Shown here piece after piece: positions 1 through 7,389 of a stretch of DNA of 64,000 nt (within the stretch, counting starts at the first letter, position 1; each line of letters opens with the position of its first letter). The translations under genes and the position numbers were made by a program. The stretch spans positions 124,001 to 188,000 of the forward strand of contig NZ_JAVHJU010000017.1 in assembly GCF_031082405.1 (NCBI RefSeq), written 5' to 3'. This DNA is from Amycolatopsis sp. A133. Lineage in GTDB: Bacteria > Actinomycetota > Actinomycetes > Mycobacteriales > Pseudonocardiaceae. The notes under the pieces were generated by a model. It was not told the origin of the DNA. It searched no databases and worked only from the letters and a program-made list of their open reading frames with translations.

Positions 1-564
1 CCGGCCGGCTTCGACCTCGGCGCGCTGCACGGCGCGGTCGTCCTGGTCCGCGACCCGCGCGACGCCGTGCACTCGCTCTACCAGTTCCTCGGCAAGTACG
101 CCGCCCGCCAGGGACTCGCCGCTCCCGGCACGTTCGCGGAGTTCCTGGCGAGCACCGGGTTCAACGGCTCCCCGCCGGTGCGCGCGTGGACCGACGTCTA
201 CGCCGGCTGGCTCGCGGCGCGGCCGGAGCTGAAGCGGTTCGCGGTCGTGCACTTCGCCGACCTCAAGCAGCGGCCGGTCGAGGCCGTCACCGAACTGCTC
301 GCGACGCTGGAGCTCGACGTGGCACCGGCGGTGGTCGAACGGGCCGTCGAGCGCAGCTCGTTCGAGTCGATGCGCGCCCACGAGGAGCGGGCCGTCACGA
401 AACTGTCCGAAAAGGACGCTCCAGACCTGCGCATGATGCGGCGCGGCAAGGTCGACGAGTGGCAGGAGTGGTTCACGCCGGAACTGGCGCCGTTTTTCGC
501 CGATCCCGAGTTGCGCGCGGTCGCCGCCGAACTCGGCTACCGCTGGGAAGGAACCGATCGATGA
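1..564 (+). CDS. Sulfotransferase-family protein, 5' end cut by window edge
   Basis: The frame is open from base 1 and ends at TGA 562-564, so the N-terminal part with the 5'-phosphosulfate loop lies outside the window. RDPRDAVHS (bases 49-75) is the classical motif that binds the 3'-phosphate of PAPS. RRGKVDEW near the C-terminus fits the RxGxxGxW motif of the same family. The stop overlaps the next gene's ATG, so it belongs to the downstream operon. Family knowledge says such enzymes move a sulfuryl group from PAPS to a hydroxyl or amine. In this operon, which seems to make a 3'-phosphorylated CDP-phosphoramidate, the donor could instead be that compound; this is inference. Ordinary sulfotransferase activity remains possible. 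Confidence 0.85.
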   Translation, partial: PAGFDLGALHGAVVLVRDPRDAVHSLYQFLGKYAARQGLAAPGTFAEFLASTGFNGSPPVRAWTDVYAGWLAARPELKRFAVVHFADLKQRPVEAVTELLATLELDVAPAVVERAVERSSFESMRAHEERAVTKLSEKDAPDLRMMRRGKVDEWQEWFTPELAPFFADPELRAVAAELGYRWEGTDR

Positions 565-1343
565 CTCAGGTCGAGTACGGATACGCCGACTACACCGAGT
601 ACGCCGCGACGTACGAACAGCGGCCCGACTACGCGCCCCGCGCCATCGAGGCCGCCTTGCGCACGACGGGCGTCGTGCCGGGCGACCCCGCCTGCGACAT
701 CGGCTCGGGTTCGGCCCACCTGGCGCTTCCCCTGCTGGAGTACGGCCTCCGCGTCGACGCCGTGGAGCCGACGGCCGCGATGCGCGAGATCGGGCAGCGC
801 CGCACCGCCGGGTTCGGCACCGTCGCCTGGTTCGACGGGCTGGGCGAGCGCACCGGGCGGCCGGGCGACGCCTACGAGCTGGTGACGTTCGGCAGCTCGT
901 TCGACCGGACCGACCAGCCGGCCGCGCTGCGCGAGACGGCGCGGCTGCTGCGGCCCGGCGGGCACTTCCTGTGCTGCTGGAACCACCGCGACTTCGACGA
1001 CCCGCTGCAAGGGGCGATCGAAGACCTGATCGCGAGCCGGATCCCCGGGTTCCGGCACGGCCTGCGGCGCGTCGATCCCACGAAGGTCATCGTGGCGAGC
1101 GGCCTGTTCACCGAGCCCGTGCACATCGCGAGCACCGTGGTGCACGAAGTCGACAGCGCGGCGTGGAGCGCGGCCTGGCGGTCGCACAAGACGCTCGGCG
1201 ACCAGGCGGGCGAACACTTCGAGGAGATCCTCGACGGCATCGCCGCGCTGGTCGGCGAACACGCCGGCGACCGCGTCCGCGTCCCGTACACGACGCGGAT
1301 GTGGGTCGCGAAGCTGCGGGAGGGCACCGGGGATGCGCGGTGA
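561..1343 (+). CDS. Class I SAM-dependent methyltransferase
   Basis: The 260-residue product starts at ATG 561, overlapping the previous stop by 4 bases. The SAM-binding loop ACDIGSGSAHLALP (about residues 40-53) is followed by the acidic strand end VDAVEP, as in Rossmann-fold methyltransferases. The substrate is not visible from sequence. It lies directly before the glutamine-kinase-like gene, the place held by putative methyltransferases Cj1419/Cj1420 in the Campylobacter methyl-phosphoramidate locus. A role in O-methylating a phosphoramidate group, or another part of the product, is therefore plausible but inferred. The 3' end overlaps the next gene by 11 bases, suggesting translational coupling. 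Confidence 0.85.
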   Translation: MTQVEYGYADYTEYAATYEQRPDYAPRAIEAALRTTGVVPGDPACDIGSGSAHLALPLLEYGLRVDAVEPTAAMREIGQRRTAGFGTVAWFDGLGERTGRPGDAYELVTFGSSFDRTDQPAALRETARLLRPGGHFLCCWNHRDFDDPLQGAIEDLIASRIPGFRHGLRRVDPTKVIVASGLFTEPVHIASTVVHEVDSAAWSAAWRSHKTLGDQAGEHFEEILDGIAALVGEHAGDRVRVPYTTRMWVAKLREGTGDAR

Positions 1344-3621
1344 CCCGATCCCCCTCGGCACCAAGGCCCGCACGCTGGCGCGGCTGACCGGGCGGATCCG
1401 CACGGCCGAGGTGCTCCCGCTCGACTTCGTCGACCACGCCACCTGGCAGGCCTCGCGCCGGGACACCCTGCGCCGGCTGTACGCCCACCCGTGGGCGGGC
1501 GGCGCGCTGATCGTCCGCAGCAGCGCGCTGGGTGAGGACTCGGCGACCGCGTCCGGGGCCGGCCAGTACCTGACGCTCACCCGGGTGCACGGCGCGCACG
1601 CCCTCGAAGTGGCGGTGGAGAAGGTGTTCGCCTCCTACGGCGAACCGCGGCCCGGCGACGAGGTGCTGATCCAGCCGGAACTGCTCGACGTCGTCCGGTC
1701 CGGGGTCGCGTGCACGCACGAAACGACCAGCGGGGCACCGTACACGGTGATCAGCTGGAGCGAGGAAGCCGACACCGACGTCGTGACCGGCGGCCGCGAA
1801 GGAGACCTGCGGACCTGGTACGGCGCCGCCTACTCCGGTGCCACGGGCCCCGGGCCGGTGCCGGACGTGCTGGCGCTGCTGGCGGAACTGCGCGCGCTCA
1901 CCGGGCACCGGCGGCTCGACGTCGAGTTCGCCGTCGCCACCGGCGGGCGCCTGGTCCTGCTCCAGGTGCGCCCGCTCGCCTGCGTGTCCGACGAAGTCCC
2001 GGAGCCGGCGCACGACGCGCTGCTGACCCGCGTCGAGCACGCGGTCGAGGCGGCGACGGCGGCCCCCGGGGACGGGCTCGGCACCCGGACCGCGTACGGG
2101 ATCATGCCGGACTGGAACCCGGCGGAGATGATCGGCCTGCGGCCCCGGCCGCTCGCGCTTTCGCTGTACCGCCGCCTGATCACCGACACCGTGTGGGCCG
2201 GGGCGCGGCACCGCTACGGCTACCGCGACCTGCGCGGCACCCCGCTGCTGGCGAGTTTCTGCGGACTGCCCTACGTGGACGTCCGGGCGAGCGTCAGTTC
2301 CCTGATCCCGCGCGAACTGCCGGACGGCCTCGCCACGCGGCTCACCGAGGCGTGGGTGGCGCGGCTGCTGGACCGGCCGGAGCTGCACGACAAGCTCGAG
2401 TCGCGCATCGTGATCTCGTCACTGGGGCTGCGCGAGCCGGGCCGGCTCGCCGGGCTGCGCGAGCTCGGCGCCGGGGACGTCCGGCTCCTGGAATCGGTGC
2501 TGCGGCGGCACACCGACCAGCTCCTCAACAGTCCGTTGTGGATTGAAGACCTGAACCGCGTCGGCCGGCTGCGGTCCCGCTCCGGCGGGCAGCCGGGACT
2601 GCTCGCCCGCCTCGGCCACTGCGCGGAGTACGGCACCCTGCCGTTCGCCGGGCTGGCGCGGGCGGCGTTCGTCGGGAACGAGCTGCTCGACGACCTCGTC
2701 GCCGAAGGGGTCTTCACCGAGGACGAGAAGGCGCGGTTCATCGGGGGCCTCGGCCTGGTGACCGGCGAGCTCAACCGGGACTTCGCCGCGCTCAGCCCCG
2801 AAGCCTTCCTCGCCCGCTACGGGCACCTGCGGCCGGGCACCTACGACATCCGCTCGCTGCGCTACGACGAGGATCCGGCGCACTACTTCGACTGGTCGGC
2901 CCGGCGGGCCGAGGAGCCGCCGCCGGCGTTCGCCCCGTCAGCCGCCCAGCTCGGCCGGATCGGCGCACTGCTGGAGCGGGCCGGCCTGACCGCCGGGCCG
3001 CAGCGGCTGCTGGACTTCATCGGCAGCGGCATCCGGGGCCGGGAGCTGGCGAAGTTCGAATTCAGCCGGGTGCTGTCCGACGTGCTGCGCGACCTGCGCC
3101 TGCTGGGCGAGCGGCACGGCTTTTCCGCGTGCGACCTGTCCTTCGCCGAGATCGGCGTGCTCGGCGAGCTGACCGGGGACCGCGGCCACGATCGCGCGGT
3201 GCTGGCCGCGGCGATCGAGCGCGGCAGGCACGAGTTCGAGGTGACCCGCCGCGTCACGCTGCCGCCGTTGCTGGCGGGGCCGGAGGAGGTCCGCAGTTTC
3301 ACGCTCTCGTCGGTGCAGCCGACCTACGTCACCCAGGCCCGGGTCCGCGCGAAGGTCGCCGACGTCGACGCGGGCGTGCGGCCGGACGGCGCGATCGCCC
3401 TCGTCAGCAGCGCCGACCCGGGGTACGACTGGCTCTTCGCGCGCGGCATCGCCGGGCTCGTCACGGCCTACGGCGGGGTCAACTCGCACATGGCGATCCG
3501 GGCGATCGAGCTCGGCGTGCCCGCCGTCATCGGCGTCGGGGAGCAGGTGTTCCGGCAGTGGTCCGCGGCCACGGCACTGGACCTGGACGCGGCCAACCGG
3601 CACGTGGCGGTGATCCCGTGA
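1333..3621 (+). CDS. PEP-synthase-like kinase, probable L-glutamine kinase (Cj1418-like)
   Basis: The 762-residue protein has an N-terminal ATP-grasp/pyruvate-phosphate-dikinase domain, with VRSSALGEDSATASGAGQ at about residues 61-78. It has a C-terminal mobile phosphohistidine domain with GGVNSHMAIRA, His at about 719, and GVPAVIGVG. A canonical C-terminal PEP-binding barrel is absent, as in the Cj1418 type. Cj1418 of C. jejuni phosphorylates the side-chain amide of L-glutamine, the first step of phosphoramidate donor synthesis. The C26 hydrolase, nucleotidyltransferase and APS-kinase-like genes that follow are in the same order as Cj1417-1415. A rifampin-phosphotransferase-like or other PEP-synthase-like function is the main alternative. 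Confidence 0.8.
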   Translation: MRGDPIPLGTKARTLARLTGRIRTAEVLPLDFVDHATWQASRRDTLRRLYAHPWAGGALIVRSSALGEDSATASGAGQYLTLTRVHGAHALEVAVEKVFASYGEPRPGDEVLIQPELLDVVRSGVACTHETTSGAPYTVISWSEEADTDVVTGGREGDLRTWYGAAYSGATGPGPVPDVLALLAELRALTGHRRLDVEFAVATGGRLVLLQVRPLACVSDEVPEPAHDALLTRVEHAVEAATAAPGDGLGTRTAYGIMPDWNPAEMIGLRPRPLALSLYRRLITDTVWAGARHRYGYRDLRGTPLLASFCGLPYVDVRASVSSLIPRELPDGLATRLTEAWVARLLDRPELHDKLESRIVISSLGLREPGRLAGLRELGAGDVRLLESVLRRHTDQLLNSPLWIEDLNRVGRLRSRSGGQPGLLARLGHCAEYGTLPFAGLARAAFVGNELLDDLVAEGVFTEDEKARFIGGLGLVTGELNRDFAALSPEAFLARYGHLRPGTYDIRSLRYDEDPAHYFDWSARRAEEPPPAFAPSAAQLGRIGALLERAGLTAGPQRLLDFIGSGIRGRELAKFEFSRVLSDVLRDLRLLGERHGFSACDLSFAEIGVLGELTGDRGHDRAVLAAAIERGRHEFEVTRRVTLPPLLAGPEEVRSFTLSSVQPTYVTQARVRAKVADVDAGVRPDGAIALVSSADPGYDWLFARGIAGLVTAYGGVNSHMAIRAIELGVPAVIGVGEQVFRQWSAATALDLDAANRHVAVIP

Positions 3622-4226
3622 CTCCGGTCGCCGTCGGGATCACCCAGCGGAGCCTGCCGCCGACGGAGTTCGGCGAGCGCCGCTACGGGCTGGACAGCCG
3701 GTGGTTCCGCTTCCTCGCCGCGTGCGGCCTGGTCCCGGTGCCGCTGCCGAACCTCGCCGGCGTCGCCGTCCACACCGCCGAGGCGCTGGACCTGCGCGGC
3801 CTGATCCTCACCGGCGGAGACGACCTCGCGCGCTACGGCGGTCCGACACCGGAACGCGACGAAGCCGAGCTCGCCCTGCTCGGCTGGGCGCGCGCCGCCC
3901 GGCGGCCGGTACTGGGCGTCTGCCGCGGCGCCCAGCTGCTGCTGGACGCGCACGGTTCGGCGCTCGAGCCGGTCGACGGGCACGTCGCCGCCCGGCACGT
4001 GCTCTCCAGCGGCCGCTCGGTCAACAGCTACCACCGGTACGCGGCCTTGTCCGCACCGTCCCCGCTCCGGGTCACCGCGACCTGCGGCGGTGTGGTGGAG
4101 GCCTTCGACCACGAGCACGCGGCGATCACCGGCATCATGTGGCACCCCGAGCGGGAGGAACCGGCGGCGCCGGAGGACATCCGGCTGGTGCGGGAGCTGT
4201 TCGGAGGCCCGCCATGCGCGCGGTGA
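3618..4226 (+). CDS. Class I glutamine amidotransferase / peptidase C26, probable gamma-glutamyl-CDP-amidate hydrolase (Cj1417-like)
   Basis: GTG 3618 overlaps the previous stop (GTGA) and gives 202 residues. The nucleophile elbow PVLGVCRGAQ places Cys at about 102, and MWHPERE supplies the His176/Glu178 pair, so the triad is complete. LTGGDDL is typical of the gamma-glutamyl hydrolase branch. In the Campylobacter pathway the Cj1417 enzyme cleaves gamma-glutamyl-CDP-amidate into glutamate and cytidine diphosphoramidate. That role is inferred from family and gene order. Without the context one would call it a gamma-glutamyl-GABA hydrolase-like protein (PuuD type). Confidence 0.82.
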   Translation: MTPVAVGITQRSLPPTEFGERRYGLDSRWFRFLAACGLVPVPLPNLAGVAVHTAEALDLRGLILTGGDDLARYGGPTPERDEAELALLGWARAARRPVLGVCRGAQLLLDAHGSALEPVDGHVAARHVLSSGRSVNSYHRYAALSAPSPLRVTATCGGVVEAFDHEHAAITGIMWHPEREEPAAPEDIRLVRELFGGPPCAR

Positions 4227-4957
4227 TCCTGGCCGCCGGCCGCGGCAAACGGCTCGGCCCCTACACCGCAGACCGGCCCAAATGCCTCGTGGAACTGGCC
4301 GGCCGAAGCCTCCTCGACCGGCAACTGGCCGCTCTCCGGGCAGGCGGAGCCACCGACGTCGCCGTCGTCGCGGGCTGGCACGCCGAGCTGTTCGACCGCA
4401 CCGGGCTCACCGTGTTCCGCAACGAGCGCTGGGCCGAGACGACCCAGGTGGAGTCCCTGCTGGCCGCGGACCCGTGGCTGCGCGCGGGTCCGGTCGTGGT
4501 GAGCTACGGCGACATCGTCTACTCGGCGGCGACCGTCCGGGAGCTGGCCGGCTGCCCGCACGACCTCGCCATCGCCTACGACCCCGGCTGGGCGGCCGTC
4601 TGGGCCCGCCGGTTCGCCGATCCGCTGGACGACGCCGAGACCTTCCGGCTCGGCGACGGCGGGCTGCTGGCCGAGATCGGCGGCCGCCCGGAGTCGGCCG
4701 AGGAGGTCGAGGGCCAGTACGTCGGGCTCCTCAAGTTCACCCCCGAGACGTGGGCGCCGCTGCGCGAAGCCGTGCTGACCGAGGTCGCCGTGCACGGCGC
4801 CGACCTGACCGGGTTGCTCCGGTACCTGCTGCGCGAGCGCGGCACGGCGATCGGGACCGCGCCCGTGCGCGGCCCGTGGTGGGAGTTCGACCAGCCGTCC
4901 GACGTCGAAGCCGGGCTCGGCGTGCTCGCCGAGCTGGACCAGCGGGAGCGGGCATGA
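4214..4957 (+). CDS. Nucleotidyltransferase, probable CTP:phosphoglutamine cytidylyltransferase (Cj1416-like)
   Basis: The 247-residue product overlaps the preceding gene by 13 bases. The N-terminus has the NTP-transferase signature ILAAGRGKRLGPYT followed by RPKCLVEL, with the lysine expected to contact substrate. A GDIVY segment supplies the metal-binding aspartate, and VEGQYVGLLKF is typical of phosphocholine-cytidylyltransferase-like members. In C. jejuni the equivalent enzyme couples CTP with L-glutamine phosphate. The same order of partners here supports that assignment. A sugar-1-phosphate or phosphocholine nucleotidyltransferase is the general alternative, but no sugar or choline genes are nearby. 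Confidence 0.8.
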   Translation: MRAVILAAGRGKRLGPYTADRPKCLVELAGRSLLDRQLAALRAGGATDVAVVAGWHAELFDRTGLTVFRNERWAETTQVESLLAADPWLRAGPVVVSYGDIVYSAATVRELAGCPHDLAIAYDPGWAAVWARRFADPLDDAETFRLGDGGLLAEIGGRPESAEEVEGQYVGLLKFTPETWAPLREAVLTEVAVHGADLTGLLRYLLRERGTAIGTAPVRGPWWEFDQPSDVEAGLGVLAELDQRERA

Positions 4958-5478
4958 CCGAATCCGGTGTCGTCTGGCTGACCGGGTTGTCCGGGGCGGG
5001 CAAGAGCACGGTCGCCGAGCTGCTCGACGCGCGGTGGCGCGCCGAAGGCCTGGCGCCGGTGCGGCTCGACGGCGACGAACTGCGGGCGATGCTGCCCGTC
5101 CGGACCGGCTACACCCGGGAGGACCGGCTCCGGCTCGCGCGGTTCTACGCCCGGCTGGCCGCCGGCTTCGCCGCGCGGGGCCACCTGGTGATCTGTGCGA
5201 CCATTTCGCTGTTCCACGAGGTCCACGCGTGGAACCGGGCGCACGTGCCCGGCTACTTCGAGGTCTGGCTGCGGGTGCCGGTGCCCGAGCTGCGCACGCG
5301 GGCGGGGCGCGCGGCGCTCTACCGCGGCGCCGACGAGGTCGTCGGCGCCGGGATCGAGCCCGAGCTGCCGCGGCGGCCGGACCTCGTGATCGACAACCGC
5401 CCGCCGGTGACCGCCGCGCGAGCGGCCGAGCTGGTCCACGCCGCCTGGCGGCAGCGGAACCGGAGGGAAGCCGCATGA
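4954..5478 (+). CDS. APS-kinase-like P-loop kinase, probable cytidine diphosphoramidate kinase (Cj1415-like)
   Basis: The 174-residue protein starts at ATG 4954, overlapping the previous stop (ATGA). GLSGAGKST (residues 11-19) is the Walker A loop of adenylylsulfate kinases, and RLDGDELR is the DGD substrate motif. There is no ATP sulfurylase or other sulfate-activation gene in the visible operon, which argues against plain PAPS supply. In C. jejuni the APS-kinase homologue Cj1415 phosphorylates the 3'-OH of cytidine diphosphoramidate. The position directly after the cytidylyltransferase matches that locus. True APS kinase activity feeding the upstream sulfotransferase remains the alternative. 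Confidence 0.8.
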   Translation: MTESGVVWLTGLSGAGKSTVAELLDARWRAEGLAPVRLDGDELRAMLPVRTGYTREDRLRLARFYARLAAGFAARGHLVICATISLFHEVHAWNRAHVPGYFEVWLRVPVPELRTRAGRAALYRGADEVVGAGIEPELPRRPDLVIDNRPPVTAARAAELVHAAWRQRNRREAA

Positions 5479-6302
5479 CGATCGACCTGCACACGCACAG
5501 CACCGCCTCGGACGGGACGACCCCGCCCGCGGAGATCCCGCTGCTGGCCGCCAAGGCCGGGCTGGACGTGGTCGCGCTCACCGACCACGACACGTTCGCC
5601 GGGCTGGCCGAAGCCGGCCGCGCCGCGGCGGACGCCGGGATCGAACTGGTGCCCGGGGTCGAGATCTCCTGCCGGCTCGACGACGCCGAGGTGCACCTGC
5701 TCGGCTACTTCGTCGACCCCGCCGACGGACCGCTGGCGGCCGAGCTGGAGCTGATCCGCACCGACCGCACCCGCCGCGCGGTCCGGATGGTCGAGCGCTG
5801 CCGGGAACTGGGTGCCCCGATCACCCTCGACGAGGTCCGCGCGATCGCCGCCGGCGCGCCGCTCGGGCGCCCGCACGTCGCGGCGGCGCTGGTCGCGGCC
5901 GGGGTCGTCGCCGACGCCCGCGCGGCGTTCACCGACGACTGGCTCGGTGACGGCGGCCGCGCCGACGTCCCGAAGCACGTCCTGCCCACGGCGGAGGCGA
6001 TCGCGCTGGTCCGCGGGGCCGGGGGTGCGGCGGTGCTGGCCCACCCGCGGTCGGAGAAGCGCCGCGCCGAGGTGTCCGACCCGCAGCTGGCCGCGCTGGC
6101 CGGGGCGGGCCTCGCCGGGATCGAAGCGGGCCACCCGGAACAACCGGCGGAGGTCGCGCAGCGGCTGTGGGCCGTGGCCGCCGGGCTGGGCCTGCTCACC
6201 ACCGGGTCGAGCGACTTCCACGGCGACCGCAAACCGGTCCGCCTCGGGGACTTCACGACGCCGCCGGACGTGCTGGCGGCCCTGCGGGAGAGGACGCGAT
6301 GA
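5475..6302 (+). CDS. PHP-domain phosphoesterase (YciV/TrpH type)
   Basis: The 275-residue protein starts at ATG 5475, overlapping the previous stop. PHP metal-ligand motifs appear in order: DLHTHSTASDG at the N-terminus, ALTDHDTF, PGVEIS, a late AHPRSEK and SSDFHGD near the end. This is the full-length TrpH/YciV layout. Characterised members hydrolyse 3',5'-nucleotide bisphosphates or short RNA. In an operon making a 3'-phosphorylated CDP donor, the leftover 3',5'-bisphosphate of cytidine would need removal, as pAp does after sulfotransfer. A recycling phosphatase role is inferred from this. Confidence 0.82.
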   Translation: MTIDLHTHSTASDGTTPPAEIPLLAAKAGLDVVALTDHDTFAGLAEAGRAAADAGIELVPGVEISCRLDDAEVHLLGYFVDPADGPLAAELELIRTDRTRRAVRMVERCRELGAPITLDEVRAIAAGAPLGRPHVAAALVAAGVVADARAAFTDDWLGDGGRADVPKHVLPTAEAIALVRGAGGAAVLAHPRSEKRRAEVSDPQLAALAGAGLAGIEAGHPEQPAEVAQRLWAVAAGLGLLTTGSSDFHGDRKPVRLGDFTTPPDVLAALRERTR

Positions 6303-7189
6303 CCGCCGCCGCGCTCGACCTCTCGGGCGCGCCGTCGCCGGAACGCTACGCCACGCTCTGCGCCCGGTTCCTGCGCACGCACGGCGACCTCAGGACGTGG
6401 GCCGCGGGCTACGGCGACCTGCTGCCCGACTCGCTGCTCGAGCCGCTCTGCCTGATGCACGTCTTCCACGCGCCCTGGCAGAGCGCCGCGGAGCTCCGGC
6501 TGCACAACCGGATGGCCGCGTGGCTCTTCGCGCTGGACAACCACGCCGAAGAGGCGGCGACCCAGGCCGACCTGGACGCGCTGACCGACCGCTGCCGCCG
6601 GGTGCTCGACGGCGGCGAACCCGATCCCGCCGACGCCTTCGGCCGCTGCCTGAAGGACATCCGCGCCGAGCTGCGCACCCTGCCCCTGTGGCCGGCGCTC
6701 GGGGCGCGGTGGCGGGAGCTGCTCCTGGACACCCTCGCGGCCATGCGCGGCGAACGGCTGCTCCGGCACCGCATGGACACCGGCGGCGGCGCGCCGACGG
6801 TCGAGGAGTACATCGCCAACTGCGACAACGCCGAGGTCCGGATCGCCTACTTCACCTACTGGCTCTCGATGGACGGGACCGCCCTGCTCGACCACCCCGG
6901 CGTCCTGATGCCCGCGCTGTGGGAGGCCCAGGTGGCGACGCGGTGGGCGAACGACTACCGGAGCGCCCACCGCAAAACCGGCGAGCCCACCGCGCTCAAC
7001 GCCCGGCTGCTCGGGATCGAACCGGCGGAGAGCCTCCGGCGGGCCCACGCGGCGGCCGAGCGGTGCCACCGGCTCCTGGAGCCGCTGCTGGCGGCCTCGG
7101 TGCCGGAAGCGGTCGTGCTCGACCGGATGGCCCGCGCGGTGGTCGGGTTCTACGGCACCAGCGACTACCGCCCCGAGGGCCGCATCTGA
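6299..7189 (+). CDS. Class I terpene synthase-like protein
   Basis: The 296-residue, mostly helical protein starts at ATG 6299, overlapping the PHP gene. ALDNHAEE (Asp80) sits where terpene synthases have the first aspartate-rich motif. NDYRSAHRKTGE (Asn218, Ser222) resembles the second metal motif NDxxSxxxE, but the position expected for Glu is Lys226 and the nearest Glu is 229. GFYGTSDYR near the C-terminus resembles the family's Arg-Tyr pair. Length and motif spacing fit bacterial type I cyclases. The altered second motif leaves open a cyclase with shifted ligands, a prenyl-diphosphate-binding protein or a changed chemistry. It is the last large gene of the operon. Confidence 0.72.
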   Translation: MTAAALDLSGAPSPERYATLCARFLRTHGDLRTWAAGYGDLLPDSLLEPLCLMHVFHAPWQSAAELRLHNRMAAWLFALDNHAEEAATQADLDALTDRCRRVLDGGEPDPADAFGRCLKDIRAELRTLPLWPALGARWRELLLDTLAAMRGERLLRHRMDTGGGAPTVEEYIANCDNAEVRIAYFTYWLSMDGTALLDHPGVLMPALWEAQVATRWANDYRSAHRKTGEPTALNARLLGIEPAESLRRAHAAAERCHRLLEPLLAASVPEAVVLDRMARAVVGFYGTSDYRPEGRI

Positions 7190-7194
7190 CGGCC

Positions 7195-7389
7195 GTGTCC
7201 GCCTCGGCGGGTGCACCACCTCGCCGAGACCTGGTCGCGGCGCTCGACTTCTCCAAGCCGGGGACACCGGCGACGCGCCAGGTGTACGCGGCCACCCCGG
7301 ACGCCACCGCGGACGGCGGCGTCCGGTACGTCAAGCCGCTGTTCGAAGCGCCCGAGGCTAAGGAGTACGTGGCCCCGCACCAGAAGTGA
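7195..7389 (+). CDS. Possible 64-residue peptide at the operon end
   Basis: A GTG-started frame begins 5 bases after the terpene-synthase-like stop and ends at TGA 7387-7389. By hand count about 87% of its third codon positions are G or C against about 56% of second positions, the pattern of real genes in this window. The peptide is Pro/Ala rich with a charged, Lys-rich tail (VKPLFEAPEAKEYVAPHQK). It has no signal peptide, transmembrane segment or recognised motif. The start has no convincing ribosome binding site. Its 3' end overlaps the end of the opposite-strand dehydrogenase by about 32 bases. It could be a small accessory protein, a precursor peptide or a chance frame. Confidence 0.4.
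   Translation: MSASAGAPPRRDLVAALDFSKPGTPATRQVYAATPDATADGGVRYVKPLFEAPEAKEYVAPHQK

Noticed and set aside
4954..5478. APS kinase supplying PAPS in a sulfation operon
   Set aside because: No ATP sulfurylase is present, and the neighbours and order match the CDP-amidate pathway better; it is kept only as an alternative.
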